Part shown: in pieces, positions 20,366 to 32,064 of the stretch
Position numbering within the stretch: the stretch's first letter is position 1
How the letters are laid out: every line of letters begins with the position of its first letter
Assembly: GCA_900208305.1 (NCBI GenBank)
Contig: OAPG01000007.1
Span: forward strand, 531,001-595,000
Origin: Melanopsichium pennsylvanicum
Taxonomy: Eukaryota; Basidiomycota; Ustilaginomycetes; Ustilaginales
Direction of reading: 5' to 3'
Length of the DNA stretch: 64,000 bases
Notes under the pieces: generated by a model
Seen by the model: only the letters and a program-made list of their open reading frames with translations
Databases searched by the model: none
What the model was told of the DNA's origin: nothing
Made by a program: the position numbers and the translations under genes

Positions 20366-21317
20366 TACCACAGATGGAGTTGGAAGGAGGGATGACTGTC
20401 CAATCAGAGTCTAAGGAGGGTATCGAGATGGTCTTGGGCAGGGCCAAAAGACTCGAGATCTGTGCACGGGCGTGAGCCAAGTGGACAAATTCGTCGACAC
20501 AGAAGCTTTGACTTAGGCACTGTAGGCACAAGTGAAAGGAAAAGGTGCCCAAAAGAGATCAAGAGACTAGTACTGCTGGGTGTTTGGCGGTCTTGTGTCC
20601 CGAATGACTCTACCTCAAGCCTTTGGAAGGCTCTTAGACCGCTTTGCGAGGTCGAAGCACAAGTTTTCAGCGATGAGAATATACGAGTCACCCTGCCAGG
20701 AAGTAGGAGAGATATGAAGAGCCAACGAACGGATGGAAAGGGCGAGGGCAGGTGGCTCCTTTATTTCGGTCGAAAAAGGGAGTGAAGCACAAAAGCTCTA
20801 CCACAAGCGAATAGCGAATATGACAAGTCGAGTGGGAGTGACTGACACCCTACTTATGAGTGAGAGAGTATGGGTGCGATGAAGGGAATTGTGAGAAGGG
20901 AAATGATTTGGACGGGAAAGAGTAGAGATGATCGAGATGATATTGCAAGTTGCGGAATCACATTTCACACCTGTGTGGTACGAAAATCTCAGAAACCTCG
21001 AATAAGCCTTCTCGGTACCGATTTTTTGTTTTTGTTTTTGTTTTTGTTTTTCTTTTGTCCTTTTAAAGAGAAGAAAAAATCCCACTTTGTCTCCAAAGTC
21101 AAAAATACGATCTTACATCTTAAGAATTTTAAAATTCCATTGAGACTGGTTTCTGCCGCTCGCTCCTGTCACACCACTGTAACACGCTTCTATCACCTAC
21201 ATCATCTCCTTCTTCTTTCAACATTCACTATACCACCTCTCGGAGAATCTTCTGCCTTGTCTCATTCGTCGACAGTCGCAATTCAGGCAATTTAGGCACG
21301 TTAGTCGCTCTATCTTC
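20366..21317. other. Divergent intergenic region, BRE1 to Mmc1-like gene
   Basis: No supported gene. A TTTTTG repeat lies at about 21025-21050. Pyrimidine-rich sequence precedes the ATG at 21318. Confidence 0.4.
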
Positions 21318-23579
21318 ATGTCATCCATGGTGTCATCCATGGTGTCATCCATAGGCGCGCGACACTGCCTCCGTCTGCGTCCACCTCCAACTTCTGTGTC
21401 CACAAGGTGCTCAGTGGTCACAAGAGTCTCAAAGGCGACTCGTTCAACTGCTAGATTCATACATACCGTGCCTGTTCGTGCTCAATCCGTTGAGGTCGCC
21501 AACCGTGCCCACGCGATTTCTTCCTCGGCACCTACTTCAACAGCGAATCTCATCCACATTGCTCGCACAACTCAGAGCCTCGTCGATCCGACACTTCAGG
21601 CTCTGGGCGGAAGATGGTTCAACAGGGTGGAACTTCTCACGCGCAAAGCGCAGATGCTGGAGACTGTTGCCGATCATCAACGCGTCCTTAATCGTGTTAT
21701 GGTGATCGGATCATCGCTCAGTCAAACCCAACAGCTCTTGAAGGCAATGATCGACGAGCCGCTGCGTGAGATTGGCGCAGCCCAAATCAACGAGGCTGAT
21801 TCCATGCTCGCCGCTTTGTCTCGTATCGATGCTTCCACACCCTTTACCATCAAGTATGCGCCTGGACCCTTGCAACTTTTGGACGCAAACACGCTCACCT
21901 TGGATCGACACTGGCTCCAACAATCTAACTTTGACATCACCGTCTTGATCGACCCTACCCCATGCGAGTCTACCTATGATCTTATCTATGATAGTGAAGC
22001 TGTGCTGTTTGTCACCGACGATTACGCAATCAGTCGTTCCGCTCACAGATCTCACACTGCTGGTGCACGCGGCGATGCAGTACACGAGCTCGTTTCCCGC
22101 TTCGCTGCCAAGCCCAACATCCACCTCGTGGTCAACTCCATCATCGGTTCACACCACGCGCACATTGTTGACGCACTCGAAGCGGCGACAGGTGCATCGG
22201 TCTCCGAGCTCATTGCACCTAACCTCGTTTCTGTTCGCATCTCAGACGCCCTGGCTGCCAACTCCGCCCTCCGACAAGCACTCGACAAGTCCGAACAGCC
22301 ATCAACCTCGCAACTCATCGCGACCCCACCCTCTACCGCACCCTCTACCGCATTCTGGGACGAGTTCAGCCGCCATTATCAACAATCCAACGTTGGCTCG
22401 CTCATCGATGTTATCCACACCTTGGAGTCTCGACACGGTTCCAGGGCGCTTGCGGCTCAATCTGCGGCATTTCTCTTACGGCATTGCGTCGATGAAGCTC
22501 TCGCGATCGCCAAGCGCAACCTTGCCTGCTTGCACCAACTTCGCTCGCTCGCCAACCAAGCGCAGGAACAAGAGCAACTCACCCTCAAACGATCCCTCGA
22601 GCGCATCTGGCCACCCACAGCCGCCTACACCGGACAGCTCTCCACCGACGACATGAAGACTTGGCGTCCCGCTGCGCCGGGTTCACAAGGTGCTGTTGGT
22701 GAATCCATGCAACAGACCGATGCGATGATCGAGTCTGCATTCGACACCAAGTTGCAGTGGTGGAAGTTGATTTGGAAAGTGGATGATGTGCGCAAGGAAC
22801 TCGAGAGTGCTTGTGCTGGGTTTGCTGCGTCTCTCGAATCCGATTTGGCATACGAATCGGGTCGGTTGGCAACTTTGCAAGTGGAACAAGTGAAAGTGGC
22901 AGATCAGTTGCTGTTTAGGTTTAGGCAATTGGTACAGGAATTAGCGCCGAGCATCGAATCCGCTTCTCGTGATATGGTTTTGCTCACCAACATTGCAGAG
23001 TCTTATCGCTCATCCAAATTGCGCGTCATCGAACCGTCGACCTTGATGGAACCCATCCACCGTCGTCGTGCCCAACTACTACAAACAGGCGGTCCTATCG
23101 ATGTGCTTGCGTCAAAGTCTCGCAAACTTGCAGTCACTAGCTTAGCCGCTGTGGCGGTTACCGCTGCAGGTGTAGGGTCGGCAAGTGTGCTAGGTACTTC
23201 GTTGGTGGGGATCGACGCGTCGGCTGCTGCCATTGCACTTGATCCCAGCACAGGTCTAGGTTTGGGTCTGTTGACATTGACTTTGGTAGGATGGCGAATG
23301 CAAGGTCAGTACAACAAATACAGACGACGGTTTAGGCAGGATTGGCAGAGGATTTCGAAAGGTTTGGATCAAGATCTCAAATCCAACTTTGAGCGTACCA
23401 TTCGTAATCAGATTTCGGGTCCAACTCAAGTTATCAGCTCCCACATGGTTGAACTGGCTCAAACATGGTCGGTCAAAGTGAAGAAACAGCAGAATTACGT
23501 TCAAAGTATAGCAGCTTCTTGCGAACCAATAGACACTTCTAACACTCGGTCCACCTCGCAACAGGTCAACATTCGATAA
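21318..23579 (+). CDS. Mitochondrial dynamin-like pseudo-GTPase, Mmc1 type
   Basis: A single-exon gene of 753 residues. The N-terminus is Arg/Ser/Thr-rich and lacks acidic residues for about 55 positions (ending TARFIHTVPVRAQS), a mitochondrial presequence. Residues ~125-290 keep the order of a dynamin-type G domain in degenerate form. VIGSSLSQTQQLLKAMIDEP occupies the P-loop position without the GK[ST]; ITVLIDPTP follows in the G3 region, then AVLFVTD and HLVVNSI where the N/TKxD motif would be. Residues ~610-660 hold two closely spaced hydrophobic segments (VTSLAAVAVTAAGVGSASVL and GLGLGLLTLTLVGW), followed by a basic, amphipathic C-terminus. The layout matches Fzo/Mmc1-like inner-membrane proteins of fungi. 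Loss of nucleotide binding is inferred. The start region repeats GTCATCCATG three times, so an in-frame ATG downstream may also be used. Confidence 0.8.
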   Translation: MSSMVSSMVSSIGARHCLRLRPPPTSVSTRCSVVTRVSKATRSTARFIHTVPVRAQSVEVANRAHAISSSAPTSTANLIHIARTTQSLVDPTLQALGGRWFNRVELLTRKAQMLETVADHQRVLNRVMVIGSSLSQTQQLLKAMIDEPLREIGAAQINEADSMLAALSRIDASTPFTIKYAPGPLQLLDANTLTLDRHWLQQSNFDITVLIDPTPCESTYDLIYDSEAVLFVTDDYAISRSAHRSHTAGARGDAVHELVSRFAAKPNIHLVVNSIIGSHHAHIVDALEAATGASVSELIAPNLVSVRISDALAANSALRQALDKSEQPSTSQLIATPPSTAPSTAFWDEFSRHYQQSNVGSLIDVIHTLESRHGSRALAAQSAAFLLRHCVDEALAIAKRNLACLHQLRSLANQAQEQEQLTLKRSLERIWPPTAAYTGQLSTDDMKTWRPAAPGSQGAVGESMQQTDAMIESAFDTKLQWWKLIWKVDDVRKELESACAGFAASLESDLAYESGRLATLQVEQVKVADQLLFRFRQLVQELAPSIESASRDMVLLTNIAESYRSSKLRVIEPSTLMEPIHRRRAQLLQTGGPIDVLASKSRKLAVTSLAAVAVTAAGVGSASVLGTSLVGIDASAAAIALDPSTGLGLGLLTLTLVGWRMQGQYNKYRRRFRQDWQRISKGLDQDLKSNFERTIRNQISGPTQVISSHMVELAQTWSVKVKKQQNYVQSIAASCEPIDTSNTRSTSQQVNIR

Positions 23580-24198
23580 AAATTCCTGCTTTCACTTGTC
23601 ATATCTCTGTCTAAACCCTCAACACGCAACTTAACTTGTGCTTCACGCTTGACCTCAAAACGTCCACAGCAGCATCCACTTGATTTCTGGTTCACATTTA
23701 CCATTTCAATTCTTCCCACACGTCTGGTGTGACCATGTCAATTTTCAGAGCATACAAAAGAAAGAAACACAAGAAGAAAGTAAACGAAGTTCATCCCGCT
23801 ATGCAAATCGCACAGCCCAAATCCAGGCAGCAGAAGAGAGTAAAGCAGTGCAAGACAGAGCACGTCGTACAAGGTTGAAAACAAGACAAAAAAAAAACGG
23901 TATCGAAAGTTTCAAAGTGTTACACAAAGAGAAGCAGATAGAGAGAGAGAGAGAAAGAGAAAGAGAGTCAAAGAGGGGAGAGAGTGTGGTCTTACAAAGT
24001 GGCACGACCTATGTGCCGAACGCGAATGAGGTCTCCCTCTTCGCGTTTGTTGTTTTGCGCTGCACGACCTGTAGCTGTGTATTGAAAGCCTTCACAAACT
24101 AATGCGAGTAGACTGGGGTGCCATAGCGCGACGAAATTCCAATCACACGCTTCCATTGACAAGCCATGGAAGCTCGAGTTTGCACTTGCGCGAGTGCG
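23580..24198. other. Intergenic region between convergent genes
   Basis: No supported gene. A (GA)n-rich purine stretch lies at about 23936-23985. Confidence 0.4.
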
Positions 24199-25384
24199 TC
24201 AAGATGACTCTACAGCAGTCTCTTGAGCAGCAGCAGCAGTAGGTGCCTCAGATTCGCTCTTGGGCTCCGCACCGTTCTCGTTGTGAGAGGCACCATCACC
24301 GTTCTGCTTTGCAGCCGCAGATTCACTTGATGCGGCCTCATTTGCTTCCGACTTGCTGAGCGTCTCGCCGCCAGCCATGATAGCCCCCCACGTGGCACAC
24401 AGCTTCTCCGCCCTATCCTTAAAGTGGAATTCGTCATCCCTCGGAATCTCGCCCAATTGCATCACTCTCTTCATGACCTTGCCGATCTTGGTGGTACGCA
24501 AGTGCTCCGCCGTCATGCCGTCGTACTCCTCCACCATTCTGAATGTGGCGTCCGCTGATGGCATGTCTTCTGGGTTGATGGTTGCGTCCTTGCCGAGGAA
24601 AGTCTTTTGCACCTTGTGTCGCCACTCTTTCACCTTTTTGGTTTCGGGGTCTAGGTGTTCTTCGGATTTGTCTTCTCCGTTGATTGCGACGCCGCTGCCG
24701 GACTTGGAAGTGGGCTTTTCAGCCTTGAGTTTGGAGGCGGCCTCTGCAGCTTTCGACTTTTTGCGATTGTCGGCGCTTTCGCGAATCTTTCCAGTTTCAG
24801 GCGCACGTTTCCTCTTCTTGCTCGAAGGTTCGTCTTGCTCCTCCTCCTCATCTTCCTCTTCGAGTTGATCCTGGTTCTCCTCTTCTTCTTCCGCTGCGTC
24901 CTGTAGCGACTGCTCGTAGTTACGTACGATGGTGTTCTGCTCTTCATTCCATGAGTTGGGATCACGTGCGATTTCGTAGGCCTGACGAAGATCTCCCTTC
25001 TTGCGATTGGGACCAGCCAGGAATGAGTCGATCTTGTCCTTGTTCAACAGCTCGAGATCCTTGGAGAATGCCCAGTGGTAGTCAGCGGCGGGGAAGAAGC
25101 GGATGGTGTAGAGATCACGATGTTTGACAATGGGTCGTTCTTTCAAGACAGCAGATGGGACATTCTCGTCGGCCATGACGATGCCTGGCCACGCCGGGAA
25201 TCCACGCACTTTGGCAAGTACGACATCGTCCACCTGGCTGTGTTGACAAGACGTAGCAAGGGCAGTTTGTTGGTCAGCGACGCTTAGCTGAGAAGAGTGA
25301 CTTGAACTTGTGATTTGCAACTTACAACTTTTGAGAGGTACGATTGAGTTGAGCCTCCTTAGACTTCTTTTCTGTGCCAGACAT
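24199..25384 (-). CDS. PWWP-domain chromatin protein (Pdp3/LEDGF-like layout)
   Basis: Two exons encode 365 residues. Exon 1 is 25384-25326 (MSGTEKKSKEAQLNRTSQK plus two bases); exon 2 is 25237-24199; the 88-nt intron is phase 2 and restores KFQVDDVVLAKVRGFPAWPG. A PWWP domain spans about residues 21-115 (motif FPAWPG, aromatic FFPAADYHWAF). It is followed by an acidic stretch (about 135-157), a basic nuclear signal (KKRKR) and a helical domain (about 218-308, EWRHKVQKTFLG through KLCATWGAIM). The latter resembles the TFIIS-N/integrase-binding type fold of LEDGF. PWWP domains read methylated H3K36 on transcribed genes. Membership of the NuA3b complex (Pdp3) is a guess from architecture. Confidence 0.9.
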
Positions 25385-26561
25385 TGCGCGTGTGTCCGAA
25401 AGTGATGCGAGATGGGAATTGGATAGCGATAAAGATGTCAAAGGAGTGGACAGCTTTGGGATGCGTTGGTTCCAGGTTCGGGATTGGGGATAGACTATAA
25501 GAGCAGAAGCGAGTTTCAGCCGAAGTAGTAACGGTTGATCCTATGGATGTATATCGCTCGAGTCAAAGAAGTTTCCGGTTTGATGAGCCGCAGAGTGAAG
25601 GTTGATTTCGATGGTGGTGGTGGTTGAGGTGGTGATTGAACGCTGTGCGGGTGTCGCGGTTGGAATACTCGAACTGGCTTTCGTTACAGATGCGGGTCAA
25701 GGTGACTGACAGACCACAGTTGAAATTTCATCAACTCTGAATTGTTCCAAGGTCGACGCGAGAAGAGAGAGAGAATAGAGAGAGCGCGCTTTTGTGAGAG
25801 AGGGAGAGGGAGAGGGCCGTGCTCAGTTGGTGTTCCCCGATTTCGCACCAAGCAAATAGGCAACACAACGCTTTCCTTCTACAATTTCCAAAAGTGGAAA
25901 TTGGACATAATTTTTGCCTGCTCACACTACCTTGGCGCGTCGCGACAACTCTCCCGTCTTTCTGTCTCTCTCTCTCTCTTTGTGTGTTGGGCTGCTTTAG
26001 GTCACTGTGCAGCCTCCACTGTGGACTCTGTGATCGCATTGCATACAGTCCTACATTACACTCGTACGAAACACTCTCAAAGCTGAGTCTCAGTTTGGCA
26101 GGCGACTGCCGCTCATCGCCAATTATGTATATATAGACCTTGCTTGCTTTCTGACACCATTGTTTCCCTTTCCCCAGACAACCCCGGTCAACTGTTCTAT
26201 CGGGCTCGTCCAACTAGCGCTTTAGTCAATCTATTTTACCAGTGCATCCTCGAATCGTCGAAAATCTCTGACGCACCTCGGCTTGCCTGCATAGGTAACG
26301 CATTCTGGTCGCCAACCGGCTGACTTTGTTGGATCAGCATAGCGCCGCTGGAAGGCTCCTTTAGCATCGAGAATTGCACATCACAACGCATTTACGAATA
26401 GCTCTGAACATTCTTTCCACTCCCACGTCTGGTTTTTTGCGGAATCCTGGATTGGCAGCCACTGTTCAAACAGTGTAAGCTCCCCACAACATTGTTCCCA
26501 TCATTCACATTTGTGTGCTTCGTCCGCCCAGAACACATCATTTCGAAACTGAAACGCAGTC
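25385..26561. promoter_or_regulatory. Divergent promoter region, PWWP gene to TFIIA gene
   Basis: 1.2 kb without a supported ORF. It holds a GA-rich tract at about 25763-25816, a CT-repeat at about 25961-25980 and a TATATATA-type sequence at about 26127-26135. Confidence 0.4.
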
Positions 26562-27319
26562 ATGAGCAACAAGGTTGTCGTAAGTGTTGTCCGTCTAGCC
26601 TCTGAATGAGATTTTCAATGGCACGTCCGCATCTCATCTTACTGACTCTTTGGAATTTGTGTTTGATCTGGTCTCTTTGGTCGCGACCCTCGCAGTCCCA
26701 GGTCTACAGAAGCATCATCGACGATGTAATCAACAATGTGCGTCAAGACTTTGAGGAGATGGGAATCGAAAAGGAAGTTCTCGAAGAACTCCAACGTTCC
26801 TGGGAGGCCAAAATCATTGCGACCCAAGTAGCCGAGTTCGAAGGCGCTCCCGCCCTGCCTCCTGCCAAGTCTCGATCGAGTAAAAAGCAAGAATCAAAGT
26901 CCGAGGTCAAGTCCGAAGACGCCAATGGCGCCAGCTCGACCGGTGATGGTGCTGATCAGCACCGTTCCAAAGTGGCTCGTGCGGATGATTCGAGCGATGT
27001 CAAGGCGGCAGGTGATAACAATATTGCAGCCGACGCTGCATCTGGAATGAAAAAGGAGGAGGATGACAACGATGCGGCTGCTGGTCAGAAGAGGAAGAGG
27101 ATCAGTGACGATGACGAGATCGGAAGCGATCTCGACGATTCGGATGATGAGGATGTTGATGGTGGTGCTGACGGTGATAACGATGACATGGTGCTTTGTC
27201 TGTACGACAAGGTGCAGCGAGTCAAGAACAAGTGGAAGTGCGTCCTCAAGGACGGCGTCGCTTCCATCGAAGGTAGAGATTACCTCTTTGCCAAGTGCAA
27301 CGGCGAGTTTGAATGGTAG
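26562..27319 (+). CDS. TOA1: Transcription factor IIA large subunit (alpha/beta, TOA1)
   Basis: Two exons encode 213 residues. Exon 1 is 26562-26579 (MSNKVV, donor GTAAGT); exon 2 is 26696-27319 (SQVYRSIIDDVINNVRQDF onward); the 116-nt intron is phase 0. Residues 1-55 form the conserved helical bundle region. A low-complexity acidic linker runs from about 60 to 160, and residues ~163-213 form the beta-barrel half (NDDMVLCLYDKVQRVKNKWKCVLKDG through AKCNGEFEW). TFIIA stabilises TBP on the promoter in RNA polymerase II initiation. The open frame upstream of exon 2 is intron sequence. The gene is convergent with the HSF gene. Confidence 0.96.
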
Positions 27320-27780
27320 AGATCAACCACTCCTCTTTTCCAACGTACCCGCCTCGCCATGCCTTGCACCGCCTTGTCAATCTCATCGTCTTCTCCAAAC
27401 CATACTCGGACTCGACCAACACAAATTCCATTTGGCCTCTCCCCGTGTGGCCGATATTTCAGATCCTCATTTGGATTCCAACCAGTCTTTGTCCACTCGA
27501 ACTAGGTTCTTATTCCAAAACAAAACGTCTCCATTAGCGTTTCGACCAAGTCTCACTCCAACTCAAAAGCCTCCTCAACGCCGCGATGTTCGGCATTTCT
27601 ACTTTCTTGCATCTCATTCTCTTTCCCTCCTTCTTACCCCCCCCACCCCCCATATTATTATTATCATCATCATCATATTGGCCCATGTGATTGACCACTT
27701 TACCAATATTTCGTTTTTTTTCTCTTTCTGTGTTTCCAGACCCACATTTGTACACTAGTTTTCTTTCATATCATTCTCTT

Positions 27781-27816
<36 letters not shown>

Positions 27817-28020
27817 AAGACACAACCAAACCTGTGGCAACAATTTACCTATTCTAATGCCCTTTTTTTGCAATTGAACTTGGTTTGTGAGGGTTGGAAA
27901 ATCGACCACCACCCACACGTGTTATTAGAAGAGAGAGAGACTTTTCAATTTGATTTGAATTGAGTAGAGGGACATTCGGAAGATTGATTAAAAGAATACA
28001 AGGACAAACACACAAAGACA

Positions 28021-28052
<32 letters not shown>

Positions 28053-28364
28053 CATACAGGATTCGTTTAGAGGGAGACAGAAGTACAGTCAAGAAAAAAA
28101 AGAAAAAATTAAAAGAAAAAAAAAAAAAGATACCAATATAGTGTGGACAAGGTGGAATCTTTACGTTGTTCTATTGTAAGCAGTGTCAATGCTCCAACTA
28201 CCGTATATGTGACAAACAACAGATCGAGAAAAGACAAAAGGGTCGTTGAATAATCGTTCAGTGTGATCTCTTTTTTCAATTAGTCCCATCCTTTAAACAC
28301 ACAGAGAGAGAGAGAGAGAGAGATAAATGTTTATCGATACGAAAAACAGATACTGATGTTGAAC
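27320..28364. other. Low-complexity intergenic region between convergent genes
   Basis: The region holds C-tracts near 27636-27650, ATT/ATC repeats near 27655-27675, a 33-base A run at 27782-27814, GA repeats at about 28020-28050 and 28303-28322, and A-rich stretches near 28096-28130. No gene is supported. Confidence 0.6.
27782..27814 (+). repeat. 33-base poly(A) tract
   Basis: An uninterrupted run of 33 A residues after the TOA1 3' end. It may be a slippage-prone homopolymer, or a retroposed poly(A) tail. No retroposed gene body or target duplication is visible beside it. Confidence 0.9.
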
Positions 28365-28414
28365 TCAATCGCTAGGTCGTTTATGAGCACCCGAACCAGG
28401 TGGTCCACCACCAC

Positions 28415-28454
<40 letters not shown>

Positions 28455-30560
28455 AGAAGCTTGTTGAGGTGGATGTTGAGATATTTGTTCTGAAGGATGA
28501 GCAAGAGGCGGTTTGCGATCATCACCTCCGCGAGTATGGTAGTAATCCAACTGACCACGGATCACTTCAAGCATCTTTGCCACTGGATCCAGCCCAGACT
28601 GCGTCGATGCATCGAGAGTCCTCTCTAAGCGAGAGAGCATGGTCACCGTTTCCTCGCGTACCACTTGCGAAGTGAAGCCACGCGAGTCAGCGAGTTGATC
28701 GGAAAGGATGCGGATCTGCGACTCGAGGAACGAAGCGTGGCGGATGATGGCGTCGGTGCGTTCCGAAAGATCCTCAAAGCGCGCGATAGCTTCACTTCGA
28801 TCCATACCATCGACTGCGGCTGCAACTGAGCGAGCGCGAGGATCGTCAACAACGGCTGTTGCATAAGCGGGTGCAATGCCTGCACCTGGTGGCCCTTGAG
28901 AAGGGATTCCGGGAACGGGAGGGCCACCTTCCATCTTAAAACGCATGTAGTACTCTTCGCCAGGACCGGCTGCGTAGCGCTGCTCACCACTAAAGCCTCG
29001 AGGATCACGAGGATCAGGTCCGCCGTATCCATGATCCATCCTCTCTTCACCATATGCAAACTCTCGTCCACGACCGCCTGGACCCATTGGACCACACATC
29101 ATACGCATCTCGTGAGGAATGGTGGCCAGTGGTGCCTCGGGAGATGGTGTACTACTGCCACCGCTTCTATCTGCCCTCAATCCATCCCCGCCTACACTTC
29201 CTCTGGGACTCCCGCCTCTCTTTTGCCTGCTGCTCTTCCGCTTGATATCGTTCAACAAGCTTATCTCTCCCCGTCTAAAGCTAGGATGCCTGAACTCCCA
29301 CACCTGCACCTCATCCGTTGGGTTGCCTTGATAGCTATGGTTCACCTTGTGAAACCCGTACATGTTGAGCTGCCTGACAAAGGATTGCCAGTTGGAGTGC
29401 TTGAACCAGTTTGGCAACACCAGCCTCGAAAACTCTGCAGGGTTGGCGACAGAGAACACTGTGCCACTCGAGCCCCATGAGATGAGATCAGAGATGGAAG
29501 GATCTTCAAGCATGGAGTAAAGTTTCGAGACGAAGGAAGGCTGCTGTTTGCCTCCGGGTCCACCACCAGCGCCAGGGAGGCCAGCGAGGGCGGGATGGAT
29601 CATTGGCGGATTGCCATAAGATGTGCTGGGCGTTGGTGAGGGGTGATGGTGCATGAGAGGCGTACGCGAGGAGGCGTGTGTCGGGGGAAAAGAAGAGTAC
29701 GGGGGGTAGTGGTGTGATGAGGTTGGCATGCCGCGGCGATGTGATGAGGAAGAGTAGGGACCACCAGCACCGCCGAGGACGCCGTCGTCACGCGAACGGT
29801 GACTGAGGGGTGCCTCGGGTTCGAGCGACGCAAACGAAGGGAGTCGCGGTAGTGGTGAAGAAGGTCTAGTCCTGAAGCTAGGCAAGCTCGGGTCGCCAGT
29901 GCTCGGCGGTGGCATGCGCATCGAAGTGGAATTGTACTCCATCTTTGAATCTGTCATCCCTAGCCTTTCGCGAGGATCGCAATCCTGCTCTCCGCCGAAT
30001 CGCTCACCCACCACACCTGCTGCGTGATGCCGTCCCCCACCATCCTCTCTCATCCCTGGCCCCGACTCATAGCGACTTGGAGGATAGGGTCGATCATAGT
30101 GATAGAAACGTCTTCCAGAATCTTCTGCCATGCGATGCGGCGGTGGGTGCTGTTGAGAGTATCGAGAGTCCTGATTTGCACTGGCACTCCTGCCTGCCCA
30201 ATGGGCATGGTACGCCTGAACACTGGAAGATCTAGACGTACTTTCAGGCCCGGAACCTTTTCGCTCGATGTTTATCGGCTCGTCACTCCCGCCTCTTTGT
30301 CTCTTACTGTCGGTCGTCTCCTCAAGTTCGTCCATCTCTTCTGGGTCCATTCCACGATCGGCGACCTGAGGACGGGAAAGTGAAGGTTCATATCGGGGCC
30401 TTTTGCGGTCTGGACTGCCGAGATGTGGTGCTGCAGACTCCGATTTTCCCGACGGGCGTTGAAGGTCGCGAGGAATGGAGGAGGATGCGGGTTGTGGTGC
30501 TCTGGGCGATCCGGCGGAAAGAGGACCGATTGCGCTAGCACGCCTTTCGGTGCTCATCAT
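28365..30560 (-). CDS. Heat-shock-factor-type DNA-binding transcription factor
   Basis: A single-exon gene of 731 residues from the first ATG at 30560 (MMSTERRASAIG). The N-terminal ~335 residues are disordered, Pro/Ser/Arg/His-rich, with a basic cluster (DRKRPRYEP). A complete HSF DNA-binding domain lies at about 340-445: SFVSKLYSMLEDPSISDLISW, the recognition-helix region HSNWQSFVRQLNMYGFHKV and the wing through WEFRHPSFRRGE, then a basic stretch. A predicted coiled coil at about 595-655 (IARFEDLSERTDAIIRHASF) fits a trimerisation region. The C-terminus has 13 glutamines from a CTG tract at 28416-28454. The central DBD with long N-terminus resembles Sfl1/Mga1-type regulators more than canonical Hsf1. 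The targets are unknown. Confidence 0.92.
28416..28454 (-). repeat. CAG/CTG trinucleotide repeat, 13 units (poly-Gln)
   Basis: Thirteen CTG units on the plus strand encode 13 glutamines near the C-terminus of the HSF-type protein. The uninterrupted pure codon run is prone to length variation between strains. Confidence 0.95.
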
Positions 30561-31846
30561 ACCAGCAAGCACCAATGAGGGGGACGGGCTTCGCTAAGAG
30601 TCCGCTTTGACGGTATCAAGGGCGTATCAGGCGTAGTGAACGCGATGCAGAGCGGCACAAGGTCGGAAACGTTTGTGCGCTGTAGAATGAGGGCCACCGG
30701 CGCTTAAAAGCTTCAGTAGTGGTGGGCAAGTCGTTCAAGCAGTGCTGCTTTCCAAAAGCCATAGGGTAAAGGAGACGTGGAATTGAATGCGCTCGTCTGT
30801 TGAACGGAGGAGATACAGTGCTCAGGCTGCCAGACGCTTTCCGAGCGCAAGCGAACAGTGTTTTGTTCGCACAAGTTTGACGCAGGGTAGTTGCAGCGCG
30901 GTTGCAAAGTAGCTGCCGACGGTGGGAAAGAGACGTCGGCAGAGGCACAAATCCCTTGGCTTTCGCTTTGTTCCTTTCTTTTTGCTCTTTCGCTTGCAGG
31001 TGTCCTGTGTGGGATCACCAAATAAAGCGACAACGATGACAGACAGAGGGTCACAGAAGCCACTTTGTATGCGTATGAGCACTAGGGCTGGTTTTCGGTA
31101 GGTGGGGGTTGGGCTGCAGATGCCGTCTGCAGAATGAAGCAGGCAGGCGCACTTGGGCTAGCAAATGAAACAACCGAATTGTGCACAAAGCTTATTTCGG
31201 TGGACAGAAACGGTCGTGACGGGGCTGAACGGGCGTCGTCCCGTCTTATTGCAGAATTGGGAGCAGAGGATACGGATGCCGGTGTATAAATTCTGCAGCT
31301 TCTGCAGCTTTTCGGGTGCTTTCTTGCTAAAGATGCAAAGAAGTGTGTGGGAGTGCAAGATCGGCGACAAACGAACCACAGCAGCACGAGAAACCTTGCC
31401 GAGTATGTACGACGGGTACAATGTCAACGTTTGCTTATCAGAACCGAGGAAAGCCGAATCAAGCTAACAGAAGATTCCAAGATGAATGCGTGACTTTCGC
31501 TGGTGTCTCTGGGGACAAAGAGAAGGCTCGAAACGTTTCTCGGGGAGAATCAATGGATTTCGGGTGCGTGAGGTGGCAACGCTACACATATAGTGATGCC
31601 TTGCACGTCTGAAAAAGGTGGGATTGGGGGGTTGGTTCCTGTGCTGTGCGGTTCCTGTGCTGTGCGAGCTGGTAGCAGAGAAAGATGATGTGTGTGGAGA
31701 TAAGAGGCCGAGAGCGATCCGGTCGCAAGCGTGCGAAGTGGATGATGTGATGAAGAAGGGTGGGGGTAAATATGCAGAGAAGGATGCAGCTAGGGGTATT
31801 GATCCTCAATGAGGTTATCGAGGAGAAGATGTCGATGATGGTGGTG

Positions 31847-31922
31847 GTGGGGAAGAGAGAGAGAGAGGGGAGAGAGGGGGAGGCGGGGGGGGGGAAGAGG
31901 GAAATAGAGAGAGGGAAGAGGT
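31847..31922 (+). repeat. Purine-rich tract with G runs
   Basis: Almost pure G/A over about 75 bases, including a ten-G run near 31883-31892 and GA dinucleotide repeats. Such tracts can form triplex or quadruplex DNA and, read on the HSF gene's strand, are the CT-rich stretches common near fungal transcription starts. Confidence 0.7.
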
Positions 31923-32064
31923 ATGAAAGAGATGAAGCAATCGACGGAACCAACAAGTTCCAATAACCGAGAATGAAGATCAACAGTGAAGGAAAAGCAA
32001 GTGAGGTGAGGCTCAACCGAAGAAATCTGTGGAGCGACTGAGTTCGAAATTCAGGGCAAAAGTA

